From Gluconacetobacter aggeris (GTDB lineage: Bacteria; Pseudomonadota; Alphaproteobacteria; Acetobacterales; Acetobacteraceae), in the NCBI RefSeq assembly GCF_014174395.1, contig NZ_JABEQD010000010.1, forward strand, positions 100,830 to 164,829: DNA of 64,000 nucleotides. The letters run 5' to 3'. Of the stretch, positions 11,569 to 23,257 are shown piece by piece. A program made the translations under genes and the position numbers. Below the pieces are notes generated by a model, which ran no database searches, was not told the origin of the DNA, and worked only from the letters and a program-made list of their open reading frames with translations. Numbering within the stretch: position 1 is the stretch's first letter; each line of letters opens with the position of its first letter.

Positions 11569-12590
11569 ACGCCATGACCACTCCGCCCCTCAGCACCACG
11601 CCGCCGCCCGGCCATGTCCCCGTCATGCTGGCCGAAGTGCTGCAGATGCTGGCTCCCAGGGACGGCGCGACCTATCTCGACGGCACGTTCGGCGGCGGCG
11701 GCTATGCCCGCGCCATTCTGGCCGCCGCCCGCTGCACCCTGTGGGCCATCGACCGCGATCCCGCCGCCATCCGCCGCGGCGAGGCCCTGCAGGCCGAACT
11801 GCGCGCCGCCGAGGGCACCTGCCGCCTGCACATGGTCCAGGGTGGATTCGGCGACATGCGCGCCCTGCTCGAAGCGCGCGGCGCCCCGGCGCTGGACGGC
11901 GTGGTGCTGGATCTCGGCGTCTCGTCCTACCAGATCGACGAAGGCGCGCGCGGCTTTTCGTTCCGCCATGACGGGCCGCTGGACATGCGCATGGGCGATA
12001 CCGGCCCGACGGCGGCGGATATCGTGAACCGGACGGATGAATCCGACCTCGCCGACATCCTCTATCAATATGGCGAGGAACGGCTCTCCCGCCGCGTGGC
12101 GCGCGCCATCGTCGCCGCCCGCGCCCAGGAACCGATCCTGACCACCTTCCGCCTGGCCGAGATCATCCGCTCGGTCGTGCCCGGCGACCGCTCGGGCATC
12201 GACCCCGCCACCCGGTCGTTCCAGGGCCTGCGCATCCACGTCAATGACGAGCTGGGGCAGATCCGCTCCGGGCTGGACCAGGCGCTGGAGATGCTGGCCC
12301 CCGGCGGCCGGCTGGTCGTCGTGTCCTTCCATTCGCTGGAGGACCGGCTGGTCAAGCAGGCCATGCATCGCGCGGCCGGCCGCCTGCCCGGCCCGTCGCG
12401 CCACGATCCCCGCTCGATCCAGGCAAGGGACGACGCGCCTGCCTTCCGGCTGCTCACCGGCCGCACGCTGCGCCCCGGCGACGCCGAATCCCGCGCCAAT
12501 CCCCGCGCCCGCAGCGCCCGCCTGCGCGCGATCGAACGCCTCCCCGTCCCGGACACATCAGATACCAGCCCCACGGAGCGCCGCCCATGA
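11565..12590 (+). CDS. rsmH: 16S rRNA m4C1402 methyltransferase RsmH (MraW)
   Basis: 341 residues. The N-terminal block [10 protein letters not shown] and the S-adenosylmethionine-binding loop [11 protein letters not shown] (39-49) are diagnostic, as are [10 protein letters not shown] and [13 protein letters not shown] downstream. It N4-methylates C1402 in the ribosomal P site. The gene overlaps mraZ (ATGA) and ftsL (ATGA), so it is the second gene of a translationally coupled string. Confidence 0.96.
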   Translation: MNAMTTPPLSTTPPPGHVPVMLAEVLQMLAPRDGATYLDGTFGGGGYARAILAAARCTLWAIDRDPAAIRRGEALQAELRAAEGTCRLHMVQGGFGDMRALLEARGAPALDGVVLDLGVSSYQIDEGARGFSFRHDGPLDMRMGDTGPTAADIVNRTDESDLADILYQYGEERLSRRVARAIVAARAQEPILTTFRLAEIIRSVVPGDRSGIDPATRSFQGLRIHVNDELGQIRSGLDQALEMLAPGGRLVVVSFHSLEDRLVKQAMHRAAGRLPGPSRHDPRSIQARDDAPAFRLLTGRTLRPGDAESRANPRARSARLRAIERLPVPDTSDTSPTERRP

Positions 12591-13462
12591 TGCGATCCTT
12601 CACCGTCCTCTGCGCCGTGATGGCCGGCCTGTCCGGATTGTTCCTCTATTCCAAGAAGCACCAGACGACGCTTCTCGACCATCAGATCGCGCAGATCGTC
12701 GGCGACACGCAGCACATCCGCGAGCAGACGGCGATGCTGCGCGCGGAATGGGCCCTGCTGAACCAGCCCGACCGGCTGGGCAGCCTGTCCGCGCGCTTCC
12801 TGCCGGACATGCACCCGATGGCCCCGGCCCAGTTCATCCAGATGGCCTCGCTGGCCGAACGCCTGCCCGCGCCCGGCTCGCGCCCGCTGGCGGCGGTCGA
12901 TCCCCGCGCCCATCTCGATGACAGCCTGGCCTCCCACGCGCCGGCCCCCGCCGACAGTCCCGCAGCACCTCCCACCCCGATGGCGGCGGCGTCGGTCCCG
13001 CCGGCGCCGGCCCATGCCGCCCAGCCCCCGATGGTGGTCGCGGCGGCAGTGCAGCACCCGCTCGCAACGCGCCACCTCTCCGTCGCCGATTCGACCCCGG
13101 CCGCGGCCCGCCCCGAGCGCCCGATCGTGATGGCCCAGGCCGCGATCGAGCCGGTCGTGGCCCATGTGGCGGCCCCGAAGCCGCGCCTCGCCCCGGTTTC
13201 GCCCGATTTGACACATAATGCCGACCGTCATGCCGCTCTCTCCGTTGCCCGCGCCGCGCGCCCCGTGCTACCGCCAGCGGCCGCATCCACACCGCGCTTC
13301 GCAGCCGCCAGGCCGGTCCATCCGCTGCCGGTCGCGGTCGCGGCCTGGAGGCCGGCAGCACCCCCCACGCCATATGAGGAGGCAAGGGGATACGGCAGGG
13401 GCTCCTCTCTCGGCTTCTCCCGTTCCGGCGCACTTCCTCCTCCCGTTCCAGTCAGCAACTGA
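12587..13462 (+). CDS. ftsL: FtsL-like divisome protein with a very long tail
   Basis: 291 residues; classical FtsL is about 90-130. Residues about 5-22 form the single membrane segment, followed by a short coiled coil ([36 protein letters not shown], given here by its ends: LLDHQIAQ to LNQPDRL). The motif LNQPDRLG is typical of alphaproteobacterial FtsL. The remaining about 170 residues are Pro/Ala/His-rich, low complexity and probably disordered periplasmic sequence. Position between rsmH and ftsI supports the call. FtsL bridges FtsQ/FtsB to the septal synthase FtsWI. GGAG lies 8 nt before the ATG. Confidence 0.85.
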   Translation: MMRSFTVLCAVMAGLSGLFLYSKKHQTTLLDHQIAQIVGDTQHIREQTAMLRAEWALLNQPDRLGSLSARFLPDMHPMAPAQFIQMASLAERLPAPGSRPLAAVDPRAHLDDSLASHAPAPADSPAAPPTPMAAASVPPAPAHAAQPPMVVAAAVQHPLATRHLSVADSTPAAARPERPIVMAQAAIEPVVAHVAAPKPRLAPVSPDLTHNADRHAALSVARAARPVLPPAAASTPRFAAARPVHPLPVAVAAWRPAAPPTPYEEARGYGRGSSLGFSRSGALPPPVPVSN

Positions 13463-13480
13463 CGACCCCCCACAGGTGAC

Positions 13481-15574
13481 ATGACCCACGGCCCGACCGA
13501 CACACCAGACGACATGCGGGACGGGCCCACCCGGCCCGCGCGAATGGATGTGCGTGTCACCGGCGACGATCTGCGCACGCGCACGGCGCGCGAACGCACC
13601 CAATCCCGCCTGCTCGCCATGTCGGCCGGTTTCTTCGGCCTGTTCGGCGCCGTGGCGCTCAAGCTGGCAACCGCCACGGTCATCATGCCGATGGCGCCCG
13701 AACAGCGGCAGATCGCCCCCCAGGTCCCCCCGATTCCGCGCAGCGATCCCAAGGGCATGCTGGCCGGCGATTTCGCGCTGCCGCAGGTCCACCGCGCCTC
13801 GGTCACCGACCGCAACGGGCAGGTACTGGCCATCTCGCTGCCGGTGGCGCAGGTCTATGCCAACCCGCAGGAAATGATCGACGCCCAGGACACTGCCAAA
13901 AAGCTGCGTACCGTCCTGCCTGCGCTTGACGAAGCCGAACTCATCCGCCGCCTGTCGACCAAAAAGCAATTCGTCTACCTGGCCCGCGACATCTCGCCGA
14001 TGCAGGAAGTCGCCATCAACAATCTCGGCATTCCCGGCATCTATTTCGAACCGGGCGAGCGCCGCCACTACCCGCTGGGCCGGGTCGCCGCCCACATCCT
14101 CGGCGCGGTCGATATCGACGATCACGGCGTGGCCGGCATCGAACGCTCGATGGACAAGCGGCTGGACCACGACCGCACGCCCCTGCGCCTGTCGCTCGAC
14201 GTCCGCATCCAGGCCGTGGTGCGCGACGAGCTGGCGGCGGCCAAGGATCTGTTCCAGGCCATCGGCGCCTGCGCCATCGTGATGGACGTCAATACCGGCG
14301 AGATCATCGCCATGGTCAGCCTGCCCGATTACGACGCCAACGATTTCGGCCGCGCCGACCCCGACGCCCGCTTCAACCGCGCCGTCACCGGCATGTACGA
14401 ACCCGGATCGACCTTCAAGCTCCAGACGGCGGCCATGGCGCTGCAACTGGGCGTGGCCCATCCGTGGGACCGGTTCTCCTCCATCCCCATCCATATCGGC
14501 CGCTTCACCATCGCGGACATGAAGAGCGATCATTTCGCCCCGTGGCTGACGCTGAACGAGGTGATGGCCTACTCGTCCAACCCGGCCGCCGCCCATATGG
14601 CGCTCGACGTCGGCGCCCAGCGCCAGCAGGACTGGCTGCGCGGCATGGGCTTCTTCGCACCGGTGCCGATCGAACTGCCCGAGGCCGGGCGCCCCATCGT
14701 GCCGCATGTCTGGGGCATCTCCACGGTCATGACCGTCGGCTTCGGCCACGGCGTCGCCGAACCCCCGCTGGCCATCGTGCGCGGCACCGCCGCCACGGTG
14801 AATGGCGGCATCCTGCTCCACCCGACCCTGATGGCCCGCGACGGCGAACAGCCGGACGACACCGCCCCGCTCACCCCGGCTGTCGCGGACGGGGCCGCCC
14901 CCACCCTCACCCCGGCAGTCCTCACCACGCCCGCCACCGCCGAAACCACGGAAACCGCCAACGCCGCCAGCATGCCGGGCGCCACGCGCGTCATCTCGCC
15001 CGAGATCTCGGCCCTGCTGCGCCGCATCCTGCGCCTGGACGTGACCAAGGGCACCGGCAAGACGGCGGAATCACCCGGCTATTTCGTGGGCGGCAAGACC
15101 GGCACCGCCGAGAAGATCGGCCCGCATGGCGGCTATCTGAAACATGTCAACATCGCCGCCTTCACCAGCATCTTTCCGATGAACGCCCCGCGCTACGCCG
15201 TCTATGTCATGCTCGACAGCCCCAAGGCGACCCCGCAGACCCACGGCTGGACCACGGCCGCGTGGAACGCCGCGCCCACCGTGTCGAAGATTGTGACCCG
15301 CATCGGGCCGATGCTCGGCCTGTTCCCCAACACGACCAATCCGCAGGCGGTCGAAGACGCGCTGGCGATCCCGCTGGAACCCGCCGTGCCGCGCGGCTAC
15401 CGCCCGCTTGGTCCCGGCAACGATCCGGGCGACCCACGCAACCAGCCGAAGGCCACCGCCCACGAGGCCGCACACACCGCCTCCGCCACCCGGACGCCCC
15501 GCGCGCGGCTGCACGCCGCGCGGGCCGAACAGGCCGTGCCAGGGCGCCCCACGCATCCGGAGGTCCGGGGATGA
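13481..15574 (+). CDS. ftsI: Penicillin-binding protein 3, septal transpeptidase FtsI
   Basis: 697 residues. A cytoplasmic N-terminus precedes one anchor (about 45-68). The pedestal domain follows from about 95, and the transpeptidase domain carries the three active-site motifs S310-TF-K, SSN (365-367) and KTG (539-541). It crosslinks septal peptidoglycan together with FtsW. A Thr/Ala-rich insert at about 460-500 sits between the second and third motifs. The C-terminal tail after about 640 is Pro/Arg-rich and longer than in E. coli PBP3 (588 residues). The TGA overlaps the murE ATG. Confidence 0.95.
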   Translation: MTHGPTDTPDDMRDGPTRPARMDVRVTGDDLRTRTARERTQSRLLAMSAGFFGLFGAVALKLATATVIMPMAPEQRQIAPQVPPIPRSDPKGMLAGDFALPQVHRASVTDRNGQVLAISLPVAQVYANPQEMIDAQDTAKKLRTVLPALDEAELIRRLSTKKQFVYLARDISPMQEVAINNLGIPGIYFEPGERRHYPLGRVAAHILGAVDIDDHGVAGIERSMDKRLDHDRTPLRLSLDVRIQAVVRDELAAAKDLFQAIGACAIVMDVNTGEIIAMVSLPDYDANDFGRADPDARFNRAVTGMYEPGSTFKLQTAAMALQLGVAHPWDRFSSIPIHIGRFTIADMKSDHFAPWLTLNEVMAYSSNPAAAHMALDVGAQRQQDWLRGMGFFAPVPIELPEAGRPIVPHVWGISTVMTVGFGHGVAEPPLAIVRGTAATVNGGILLHPTLMARDGEQPDDTAPLTPAVADGAAPTLTPAVLTTPATAETTETANAASMPGATRVISPEISALLRRILRLDVTKGTGKTAESPGYFVGGKTGTAEKIGPHGGYLKHVNIAAFTSIFPMNAPRYAVYVMLDSPKATPQTHGWTTAAWNAAPTVSKIVTRIGPMLGLFPNTTNPQAVEDALAIPLEPAVPRGYRPLGPGNDPGDPRNQPKATAHEAAHTASATRTPRARLHAARAEQAVPGRPTHPEVRG

Positions 15575-17043
15575 CGCACATCCTGTCCCATCTGCTGGCC
15601 GCCGCCGGCCTGCCCGCCCCCGAAATGACGGACCCCGCGATCGGCCTGGTGACCGCCGACAGCCGCCAGGTGCGCCCCGGCACGCTGTTCGTCGCCATCC
15701 CCGGCACACGGGCCGACGGCCGCGCCTTCATCCCCGCCGCCCTCGCGGCGGGTGCCGTCGCCATCGTCGCCCCGCCCGACGTGTCGCCCGACACGGCCCC
15801 CGGCATCCCGCTGGTTCACGCTCGGGAACCAAGGCAGGCGCTGGCCCTGCTGGCCGCCGCCTTCGCAGGCACGCAGCCGGGCCGGATCGTCGCCGTCACC
15901 GGCACCAACGGCAAGACCAGCACCGTCGATTTCCTGCGCCAGCTCTGGACGCGCCAGGGCCGCCAGGCCGCCAGCATCGGTACGCTGGGCGTCATCGCGC
16001 CGGTCGCCCTCCCCCCCACCGGCCCGGTCCTGACCACGCCCGACAGCGTCGGGCTGGCCGACACGCTGGCCGCCATGGCACGGGGCGGCGTAAGCGACGT
16101 GGCGATCGAAGCCTCGTCCCACGGGCTGGAACAGCACCGGCTGGACGGGCTGCACCTCACGGCGGCCGGCTTCACCAACCTCACCCGCGACCATCTGGAC
16201 TATCACGGCACGCTGGACGCCTACCGCACCGCCAAGCTGGCCCTGTTCGACCGGCTGCTGCCGGAAGGCGCGCTGGCGGCGGCCAATGCCGACATGGCGC
16301 CCGAAACCCTGGCCGCGCTCCGCGCCATCGCGGCCCGGCGCCGGTTCGACCTGCGATTGGTCGGCATGGCAGGCGACGCGATCCGCCTGATCGACAGCAC
16401 CCCGCTGCCCGAGGGCCAGCGCCTGCGACTGGACTCCGGCGGCACGATCCACGACATCACCCTGGCCCTGCCCGGCCGCTTCCAGGCCGACAACGCCCTG
16501 CTGGCCGCCGCCCTGGCCGCGCCGGGCGCCGAGGGACTGGCCCAGGCCATCGCCCTCCTGCCCACGCTGACAGGGGTGCGCGGCCGCATGGAGCGCGCGG
16601 CCCTGCTGCCCAACGGCGCCGCGGCCTATGTCGATTACGCCCACACGCCCGACGCCCTGGCCCGCCTGCTGGACGCGCTGCGCCCCCACGCCACCGGCCG
16701 GCTGATCGCCGTGTTCGGCGCCGGCGGCGACCGCGATCGCGGCAAACGGCCCCTGATGGGGCAGGAAGCCGCCAACCGCGCCGATATCGCCATCGTCACC
16801 GACGACAATCCCCGCACCGAGAGCCCGGAAGCGATCCGCCGCGACGTGCTGGCCGGAGCGCCGAACGCGATCGAAATCGGCGACCGCGCCCGCGCGATCG
16901 CCGAGGCCCTGTCGATGCTGCGGTCGGGAGACGTGCTGGTGGTGGCCGGCAAGGGCCACGAACAGGGCCAGACCATCGGCACCACCACCCTGCCCTTCGA
17001 CGACGCGTCCGTCATCCGCCAGACGGCCGGGGTGGCGGCATGA
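15571..17043 (+). CDS. murE: UDP-MurNAc-tripeptide synthetase MurE
   Basis: 490 residues from ATG 15571, which overlaps the ftsI stop; longer frames upstream cover ftsI and are not real. The ATP-binding loop is GTNGKTST (111-118). The substrate-specificity motif DNPRTESP near residue 408 is the meso-diaminopimelate form, as expected for a Gram-negative. It adds the third amino acid to the peptidoglycan stem peptide. It is coupled by ATGA to murF. Confidence 0.95.
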   Translation: MTHILSHLLAAAGLPAPEMTDPAIGLVTADSRQVRPGTLFVAIPGTRADGRAFIPAALAAGAVAIVAPPDVSPDTAPGIPLVHAREPRQALALLAAAFAGTQPGRIVAVTGTNGKTSTVDFLRQLWTRQGRQAASIGTLGVIAPVALPPTGPVLTTPDSVGLADTLAAMARGGVSDVAIEASSHGLEQHRLDGLHLTAAGFTNLTRDHLDYHGTLDAYRTAKLALFDRLLPEGALAAANADMAPETLAALRAIAARRRFDLRLVGMAGDAIRLIDSTPLPEGQRLRLDSGGTIHDITLALPGRFQADNALLAAALAAPGAEGLAQAIALLPTLTGVRGRMERAALLPNGAAAYVDYAHTPDALARLLDALRPHATGRLIAVFGAGGDRDRGKRPLMGQEAANRADIAIVTDDNPRTESPEAIRRDVLAGAPNAIEIGDRARAIAEALSMLRSGDVLVVAGKGHEQGQTIGTTTLPFDDASVIRQTAGVAA

Positions 17044-18434
17044 CGGTCTTGTGGACCCGCGACGCGCTGGAAGCGGCCACCGGCGGCCATTTCGCCGGCG
17101 ACGCACCGGTCAGCGTGACCGGCATCTCCATCGACACCCGCACATTGGCCCCCGGCGACCTGTTCATCGCCCTGGTCGGCGACAGCAGCGACGGCCACGC
17201 CCATGTCCGCACGGCGCTGGAGCGCGGCGCCTCGGCGGTGCTGATCCATGACCGCGCGGCCGCCGGTACCGCTGCCGCCGACCCGCGCGTGCTGCCGGTG
17301 CCCGACACGATGGCGGCGCTGAACGACCTGGCCCGCCATGCACGCTCCCGCTTCACCGGGCGCATGGTCGCCGTCACCGGCAGCGTGGGCAAGACGACGA
17401 CCAAGGACATGCTGGGCCTGGCACTGGGCGCCATCGGGCCCACCCATGTCGCCGCCGCCTCCTACAACAATCATTGGGGCGTGCCGCTGACCCTGGCCCG
17501 CCTGCCCGCCGATGCCGCGTTCTGCGTGTGCGAGGTGGGCATGAACCATCCGGGCGAGATCGCCCCGCTGGCCGCCCTGGTCCGTCCAGAGGTCGCGATC
17601 GTCACCACCATCGCCGGCGCCCATCTGGGCCATATGGGTAGCCTGGACGCCATCGCGCGCGAAAAATCGGACCTGATCGCCGCCCTGCCGCCCGGCGGCA
17701 CCGCCATCGTCCCCGACGATGCCGAGGGCCAGCCGATCTTCGCCGAACAGGCGGCCCGCGCCGACGCACGTTTATGGCGGGCCGGACAGGCCCCCGACAG
17801 CATGGCCATCCTTTCGGACCTCACCCTCGCCGCCGACGGCAGCGATGCCGTCGTCACCATCGCCGGCCGGCCCTACCCACTGCGCCTCGACGCCCCCGGC
17901 CGCCACCTGGCGCGCAACGCCACCACCGTGCTGGCGGCGGTGGCGGCACTGGGGGCCGATATCGCGACGGCGGCATCCGCCCTCGCCGCCTTCCGCCCCG
18001 GCGCCGGACGCGGCCAGCTGGCGCCGATCCTGGGCGGACGGGCGGCGCTGCTCGACGAGAGCTACAACGCCTCCACCCTGTCCATCCGCTCCTCGCTCGC
18101 GGTGCTCGACCTGCTCGCCGCCGCCCGGCGCGTCGCGGTGCTGGGCGACATCCGCGAACTCGGCGCGTTCGCGCGCGCCGAACATGAATCCCTCCTGTCC
18201 GCCACCCTGGCACATGCGGACCTCGTCTTCTGCTCCGGCCCGAACATGCAATATCTCTTCGACCTGCTCCCTCCCTCCCGACGCGGCGCATGGGCGCCCG
18301 ATGCCGCCACCCTGGCGCCGATGGTCCTGGCCGCCCTCACCCCCGGCGACACCGTGCTGGTCAAGGGCAGCCTGGGCAGCCGCATGCGCGACGTCGTCGC
18401 GGTCCTGACCACCGCCGGGACGGATACGCACTGA
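17040..18434 (+). CDS. murF: UDP-MurNAc-tripeptide:D-Ala-D-Ala ligase MurF
   Basis: 464 residues from ATG 17040. The ATP loop [12 protein letters not shown] (112-123) has the SVGKT variant common in Mur[11 protein letters not shown] and [10 protein letters not shown] are further family motifs, and the Mur-ligase C-terminal domain begins near SYNASTLSI. It completes the cytoplasmic UDP-MurNAc-pentapeptide. The last base of the TGA is the first base of the mraY ATG. Confidence 0.95.
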   Translation: MTVLWTRDALEAATGGHFAGDAPVSVTGISIDTRTLAPGDLFIALVGDSSDGHAHVRTALERGASAVLIHDRAAAGTAAADPRVLPVPDTMAALNDLARHARSRFTGRMVAVTGSVGKTTTKDMLGLALGAIGPTHVAAASYNNHWGVPLTLARLPADAAFCVCEVGMNHPGEIAPLAALVRPEVAIVTTIAGAHLGHMGSLDAIAREKSDLIAALPPGGTAIVPDDAEGQPIFAEQAARADARLWRAGQAPDSMAILSDLTLAADGSDAVVTIAGRPYPLRLDAPGRHLARNATTVLAAVAALGADIATAASALAAFRPGAGRGQLAPILGGRAALLDESYNASTLSIRSSLAVLDLLAAARRVAVLGDIRELGAFARAEHESLLSATLAHADLVFCSGPNMQYLFDLLPPSRRGAWAPDAATLAPMVLAALTPGDTVLVKGSLGSRMRDVVAVLTTAGTDTH

Positions 18435-19525
18435 TGCTCTACGATCTCGTCCAGCATCATGCCGGGGGCCATGTCACGGCCCTGAACCTGTTCCGCTACA
18501 TCACCTTCCGCGCCGGGGCGGCCTGCCTGACGGCGCTGGTCATCTCGCTGCTGCTGGGCCAGCCGCTGATCGCGCAACTGCGGCGCATCCAGCGCGGCGG
18601 CCAGCCGATCCGCGCCCTGGGGCCGGAACGCCATATCCTGGAAAAGGCCGGCACCCCCACCATGGGCGGCGTGCTGATCCTGGTCGCCCTGTTCGCCTCC
18701 ACCCTGTTGTGGGCGGACCTGACCAACGGCTTCGTCTGGGCGGTGCTGCTGATCACGCTCGGCTTCGGTGCCGTGGGCTTCGCCGACGATTACCTCAAGC
18801 TTTCGCGCCGCAACACGGCGGGCGTGTCCAAGCGCGCCCGGCTGGGCAGCGAATTCGCCGTCTCGCTGATCGGCGGCTACTGGCTGCAAAGCCTGATGCC
18901 GGCCGACCTGGCCAATCACCTGGCCTTTCCCTTCATGAAGGACTGGCTGCTGCCGCTGGGCTTCGCCTTCCCGCTCTTCGCCATGATCACGATCACCGGC
19001 TTCGGCAACGCGGTCAATTTCACCGACGGGCTGGACGGGCTGGCGATCGTGCCGGTGATCATCGCCGCCCTGGTCTTCGGGCTGATCGCCTATCTGGTCG
19101 GCAACCATGTCTTCGCGGACTATCTGCAACTCCACGCGGTGCCGGGCACGGGCGAACTCTGCGTCTTCTGTTCGGCCCTGGTCGGCGCGGGCTTGGGCTT
19201 CCTGTGGTTCAACGCCCCTCCGGCGGCGGTGTTCATGGGCGATACCGGCTCGCTCTCGCTGGGCGGCGCGCTGGGGGCGGTCGCGGTCGCGGTCAAGCAT
19301 GAGCTGGTGCTGTGCATCGTCGGCGGCCTGTTCGTGGTCGAAACCCTGTCGGTGATCATCCAGGTCTTCTGGTTCCGCCGTACCGGCCGGCGGGTGTTCC
19401 TGATGGCCCCCCTGCACCATCATTTCGAAAAGAAGGGCTGGCAGGAGCCCAAGATCGTGATCCGCTTCTGGATCGTCTCCATCGTGCTGGGACTGTGTGG
19501 CCTCGCCACGCTGAAGCTGCGATGA
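18434..19525 (+). CDS. mraY: Phospho-MurNAc-pentapeptide translocase MraY
   Basis: 363 residues with about ten membrane segments. The family motifs are present: TMGGVLIL, the metal-binding [30 protein letters not shown], and the [11 protein letters not shown] histidine motif near the C-terminus. It transfers phospho-MurNAc-pentapeptide to undecaprenyl phosphate to form lipid I at the inner membrane. TGATG overlap with murF, ATGA overlap with murD. Confidence 0.97.
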   Translation: MLYDLVQHHAGGHVTALNLFRYITFRAGAACLTALVISLLLGQPLIAQLRRIQRGGQPIRALGPERHILEKAGTPTMGGVLILVALFASTLLWADLTNGFVWAVLLITLGFGAVGFADDYLKLSRRNTAGVSKRARLGSEFAVSLIGGYWLQSLMPADLANHLAFPFMKDWLLPLGFAFPLFAMITITGFGNAVNFTDGLDGLAIVPVIIAALVFGLIAYLVGNHVFADYLQLHAVPGTGELCVFCSALVGAGLGFLWFNAPPAAVFMGDTGSLSLGGALGAVAVAVKHELVLCIVGGLFVVETLSVIIQVFWFRRTGRRVFLMAPLHHHFEKKGWQEPKIVIRFWIVSIVLGLCGLATLKLR

Positions 19526-20916
19526 GCCGCTTTCCCACCCTCCTCTTCGCCGGGCGGCGCTACGCCGTGCTGGGCCTGGGCAATAACGGCGCCCCGGTGG
19601 TCCGCGCCCTGGCCGCCATGGGCGCCTCGGTCCGCGCGTGGGACGACAATGCGCCCGCCCGCCAGGCGCTGGGCGACATCCCCGGCGTCACCGTCGCCCC
19701 CTTCGAATCCCTCGAAGGCCTGGACGCGCTGATCCTGTCGCCGGGCATCCCGCATCTGCTGCCCAAGCCGCATCCGGTGGCGCTGATGGCGCGCGAGGCC
19801 GGCATCCCCATCCTGTCCGACGCCGACCTGCTGTTCCAGGCGGTACGCCGCGCGGGTTCGCGGGCCCGCTTCGTCGGCATCACCGGCACCAACGGCAAAT
19901 CGACCACCACGTCCCTGCTGACGCACATGCTGGTCACGGCCGGCATCCCGGCGGTGGCGGGCGGCAATCTGGGGCCGGCATCGCTGTCCCTGCCGCTGCT
20001 GCCCGACAATGGCGTCTACGTGCTGGAAATGTCCTCCTACATGCTGGAACGCCTGCAGGACCTGCATTTCACCGTCGCCTGCCTGCTGAACCTGACGCCC
20101 GACCATCTGGACCGCCATGGCGACATGCAGGGCTATCTGCGCGCCAAATGGCATATCTTCGACAGCCAGCGCATGGGCGACCTGGCCGTGCTGGGCTTCG
20201 GCGACGCGCCGGGGGACAGCGTCCCCCGCATGGTCGACAGGCTGGCCGCCAGCGGCGACCGGGTCCTGACCATCTCGGGCACCTCCCCCAACGCCGACCT
20301 CTCCGGCGCCGGCGGCATCCTGCGCGACGAGGCGGGCGAGATCGCGGACCTGGCCGAGGCCCCCGCCCTGCCGGGCGCGCACAATGCCGAAAACGCGGCG
20401 GCGGCCACGGCCATGGCCCTGGCTCTGGGCGTGCCGCGCGTGGCCATCGCCCCCGCGCTGCGCAGCTTCGCCGGCCTGCCCCACCGGCAGAAACCGGTCG
20501 CCACGGTGGCTGGCATCCTCTTCATCGACGACAGCAAGGCCACCAACGCCGATTCCACCTCCCGCGCCCTGGGCTGCTACGACCGGCTGGTCTGGATCGC
20601 GGGCGGGGTCGCCAAGGCCGGCGGGATCGCGGACCTCGCGCCGCTTTTCCCCCGTATCGCCCATGCCGTGCTGATCGGGCAGGACGCCCCGGCCCTGGCC
20701 GAGACACTGGCGGCGCATCATGTCTCCCATACGCTGGCGGGCACGATGGAAGCAGCCGTTCCCCTCGCCTTCGACCTGGCACGCCAGGCCGGCGCCGGCA
20801 CCGTCCTGCTGTCCCCCGCCTGCGCCAGCTTCGATCAGTACAAGAGCTTCGAACATCGCGGCCGGCATTTCGCCGAGCGCGTCCACGAACTGGCCGGCAC
20901 GAAGGAAGAAGGCTGA
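19522..20916 (+). CDS. murD: UDP-MurNAc-L-Ala:D-Glu ligase MurD
   Basis: 464 residues from ATG 19522. The N-terminal Rossmann motif [13 protein letters not shown] binds UDP. The ATP loop is GTNGKSTTT (122-130), followed by the [11 protein letters not shown] block and the C-terminal [11 protein letters not shown] motif. It adds D-glutamate to UDP-MurNAc-L-alanine. Overlaps at both ends (mraY, ftsW) show tight coupling. Confidence 0.95.
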   Translation: MSRFPTLLFAGRRYAVLGLGNNGAPVVRALAAMGASVRAWDDNAPARQALGDIPGVTVAPFESLEGLDALILSPGIPHLLPKPHPVALMAREAGIPILSDADLLFQAVRRAGSRARFVGITGTNGKSTTTSLLTHMLVTAGIPAVAGGNLGPASLSLPLLPDNGVYVLEMSSYMLERLQDLHFTVACLLNLTPDHLDRHGDMQGYLRAKWHIFDSQRMGDLAVLGFGDAPGDSVPRMVDRLAASGDRVLTISGTSPNADLSGAGGILRDEAGEIADLAEAPALPGAHNAENAAAATAMALALGVPRVAIAPALRSFAGLPHRQKPVATVAGILFIDDSKATNADSTSRALGCYDRLVWIAGGVAKAGGIADLAPLFPRIAHAVLIGQDAPALAETLAAHHVSHTLAGTMEAAVPLAFDLARQAGAGTVLLSPACASFDQYKSFEHRGRHFAERVHELAGTKEEG

Positions 20917-22076
20917 TGGCCGCGTCCCGCGTCGATACCTCGTTCCTTGCCCGCTGGTGGCGCAATGTCGACCGCGTGACGCTCTCCTGCGTCTGCATCC
21001 TCATCGGCTTCGGCTATGTGCTGATGCTGGCCGCCAGCCCGGCCGTGGCCACGCGCATCGGCGCCTCGCGCGACATGTTCATCCTCAAGCAGGTGGTCTT
21101 CCTGTCCCTGGCCGGCCTGATCGTGGTGGCCACCTCCCTGCTCTCGCCGCGCGGCATCCGGCGGCTGGCGCTGGCGGGCTTCGTCCTGGCCACCGCCGCC
21201 ACGGCCCTCACCCTGGTCCACGGCATCGAAATCAAGGGCGCGCGGCGCTGGATCGCCCTGCCGATGATGTCTGTCCAGCCCTCGGAATTCCTCAAACCCT
21301 GCTTCGCCGTCGTCACCGCCTGGCTGCTGACCGAACGCCGCCACCGCCGCCTGCTGCCAGGCATGCCCATCGCACTGGGCCTGTTCGCAATCATCCTGCT
21401 GCTGCTGAAATCGCAGCCCGATATCGGCATGCTCAGCGTCATCACCACGGTCTTCATGGCCCAGCTCTTCATCGACGGGCTGAACATCTTCTTCGTCGGC
21501 GCCGGCGCCGGCTGCATGATCGCGGCCTTCCTGGGCGCCTACGTGGCCTTCCCCCATGTCCGCTCGCGCGTCGAGCGCTTCCTGCACCCCAATGTCGGCG
21601 ACCATTACCAGATCGACACCGCATTGCGCGCCTTCGGCAATGGCGGCCTGATGGGGCGCGGCCCCGGCGAGGGCCGGGTGAAGGACCTGCTGCCCGACGC
21701 CCATGCCGATTTCGTCTTCGCCGTCGCGGGCGAGGAATTCGGCATGCTGGTCTGCCTGTTCATCATCGGCGTGTTCTGCCTGATCGTGGTGCGGACCCTG
21801 CTGAAACTGCTGCGCGAGGACGACCCGTTCATCGTCGTGGCAACCGTGGGGCTGGTCACCGGTTTCGGCCTCCAGGCCTTCGTCAACATGGGCTCGACCC
21901 TGCATCTGATCCCGACCAAGGGCATGACCCTGCCCTTCATCTCCTATGGCGGCTCGTCGGCCATGTCGGTGGCGCTGACCATCGGCATGGTACTGGCCCT
22001 GACGCGGCACCGCGTGGGCGAAAGCCGGATTCCGCGCGGGCGCCCCGCCTTCCGGGCACGAAAGGCCACCGCATGA
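20916..22076 (+). CDS. ftsW: Septal peptidoglycan polymerase FtsW (SEDS family)
   Basis: 386 residues from ATG 20916 with about ten membrane segments. The SEDS motifs are visible: GARRWI in the early periplasmic/transmembrane part, [17 protein letters not shown], the [16 protein letters not shown] loop, and [20 protein letters not shown] with SYGGSS at the end. It polymerises septal glycan with FtsI. It sits between murD and murG, the conserved order. Confidence 0.95.
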   Translation: MAASRVDTSFLARWWRNVDRVTLSCVCILIGFGYVLMLAASPAVATRIGASRDMFILKQVVFLSLAGLIVVATSLLSPRGIRRLALAGFVLATAATALTLVHGIEIKGARRWIALPMMSVQPSEFLKPCFAVVTAWLLTERRHRRLLPGMPIALGLFAIILLLLKSQPDIGMLSVITTVFMAQLFIDGLNIFFVGAGAGCMIAAFLGAYVAFPHVRSRVERFLHPNVGDHYQIDTALRAFGNGGLMGRGPGEGRVKDLLPDAHADFVFAVAGEEFGMLVCLFIIGVFCLIVVRTLLKLLREDDPFIVVATVGLVTGFGLQAFVNMGSTLHLIPTKGMTLPFISYGGSSAMSVALTIGMVLALTRHRVGESRIPRGRPAFRARKATA

Positions 22077-23257
22077 GCACGCAGCCCTCCTCCGGCACGC
22101 CCCGCCCCATCGTCATCGCCGCCGGCGGAACCGGCGGCCATTTCATTCCGGCCGAGGCCCTGGCCCACGCGCTGGCGGCGCGCGGACACGCGATCGCCCT
22201 GATGACCGACCGGCGCGCGGGCGCGCGCGACCACGGCATCTTCGCCCAGGGGCAGCAATTCGTCCTCCCCGGCGCCGGCATCGCCGGACACGGGCTGGCC
22301 CGCGCCGCCCGCGCCGCCATGGCCCTGGCCCGCGGCACGCTCCAGGCCCGCACCATCCTGCGCCGGCTGGACGCGGCGGCGGTGGTGGGCTTCGGCGGCT
22401 ACCCGTCCGTGCCCCCGCTGCTGGGCGCGCGCCTGCTCGGCCGCCACCGGCCGCTGATCGTCCTGCACGAAGGCAATGCCGTGCTGGGCCAGGCCAACGC
22501 CCAGCTCGCACGCTTCGCCGACGGCATCGCCACCTCCTTCCCGCAGGTCGCCCGCCTGCCGGCCGGCGCCCGCACCACCCTGACCGGCATGCCGGTGCGC
22601 GACGCCATCGCCGCCCTGCACCACCAGCCCTACACCCCGCCGCATGCCGAAATCCGCCTGCTGGTCTGGGGCGGATCGCTGGGGGCCCGCGTGTTCAGCG
22701 ACGTGGTGCCGGACGCCATCACCCGCCTGCCCGCCGCCCTGCGCGCGCGCCTGCGCATCACCCAGCAGGCCCGCGCCGAGGATGCCGAGCGCGTACGCGC
22801 CACCTACGCCGCCCTGGGCATCCCGGCCGAGATCTCGCCCTTCTTCGCCAACGTCGCCGACCTGCTGGGCGCGGCCCATCTGGTGATCGGCCGCGCCGGC
22901 GGCTCCTCGGTGGCCGAGCTGACCGATGCCGGGCGGCCGGCGATCCTGGTCCCGCTGCCGATCGCCGCCAGCGACGAACAGGGCGCCAACGCGGCCTCCC
23001 TGGTCGCGGCCGGTGCCGGCTGGATGATCCGCCAGCCCGATTTCACCGCCCCGTCCCTGGCGGCACGGCTGGAGTCCCTGCTCTCCGACCCCGCCACCCT
23101 GGCCGGCGCGGCGGCGGCCGCACGCAGCCTCGGCCGGCCCGACGCCGCGGAACGTCTGGCCGATCTGGTCGAAGGACTCTTGCATCACCGCCCCGACCCC
23201 GCCTATCCGACAGCCGCCGCCACGCTGACAGCCGCCACCACGGAGACCACCTCATGA
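22073..23257 (+). CDS. murG: UDP-GlcNAc transferase MurG (lipid II synthase)
   Basis: 394 residues from ATG 22073. The glycine loop [13 protein letters not shown] near the N-terminus and the C-terminal UDP-GlcNAc site [24 protein letters not shown] are the GT28 family signatures. It adds GlcNAc to lipid I at the cytoplasmic face of the inner membrane. About 16 Thr/Ala-rich residues extend the C-terminus. ATGA overlaps with ftsW and murC. Confidence 0.95.
   Translation: MSTQPSSGTPRPIVIAAGGTGGHFIPAEALAHALAARGHAIALMTDRRAGARDHGIFAQGQQFVLPGAGIAGHGLARAARAAMALARGTLQARTILRRLDAAAVVGFGGYPSVPPLLGARLLGRHRPLIVLHEGNAVLGQANAQLARFADGIATSFPQVARLPAGARTTLTGMPVRDAIAALHHQPYTPPHAEIRLLVWGGSLGARVFSDVVPDAITRLPAALRARLRITQQARAEDAERVRATYAALGIPAEISPFFANVADLLGAAHLVIGRAGGSSVAELTDAGRPAILVPLPIAASDEQGANAASLVAAGAGWMIRQPDFTAPSLAARLESLLSDPATLAGAAAAARSLGRPDAAERLADLVEGLLHHRPDPAYPTAAATLTAATTETTS

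Noticed and set aside
13268..17106. Long minus-strand frames opposite ftsI and murE (over 500 codons each)
   Set aside because: Shadows caused by high GC at third codon positions; low-complexity Arg/Gly/His composition, no motifs, and the plus strand encodes well-known proteins.
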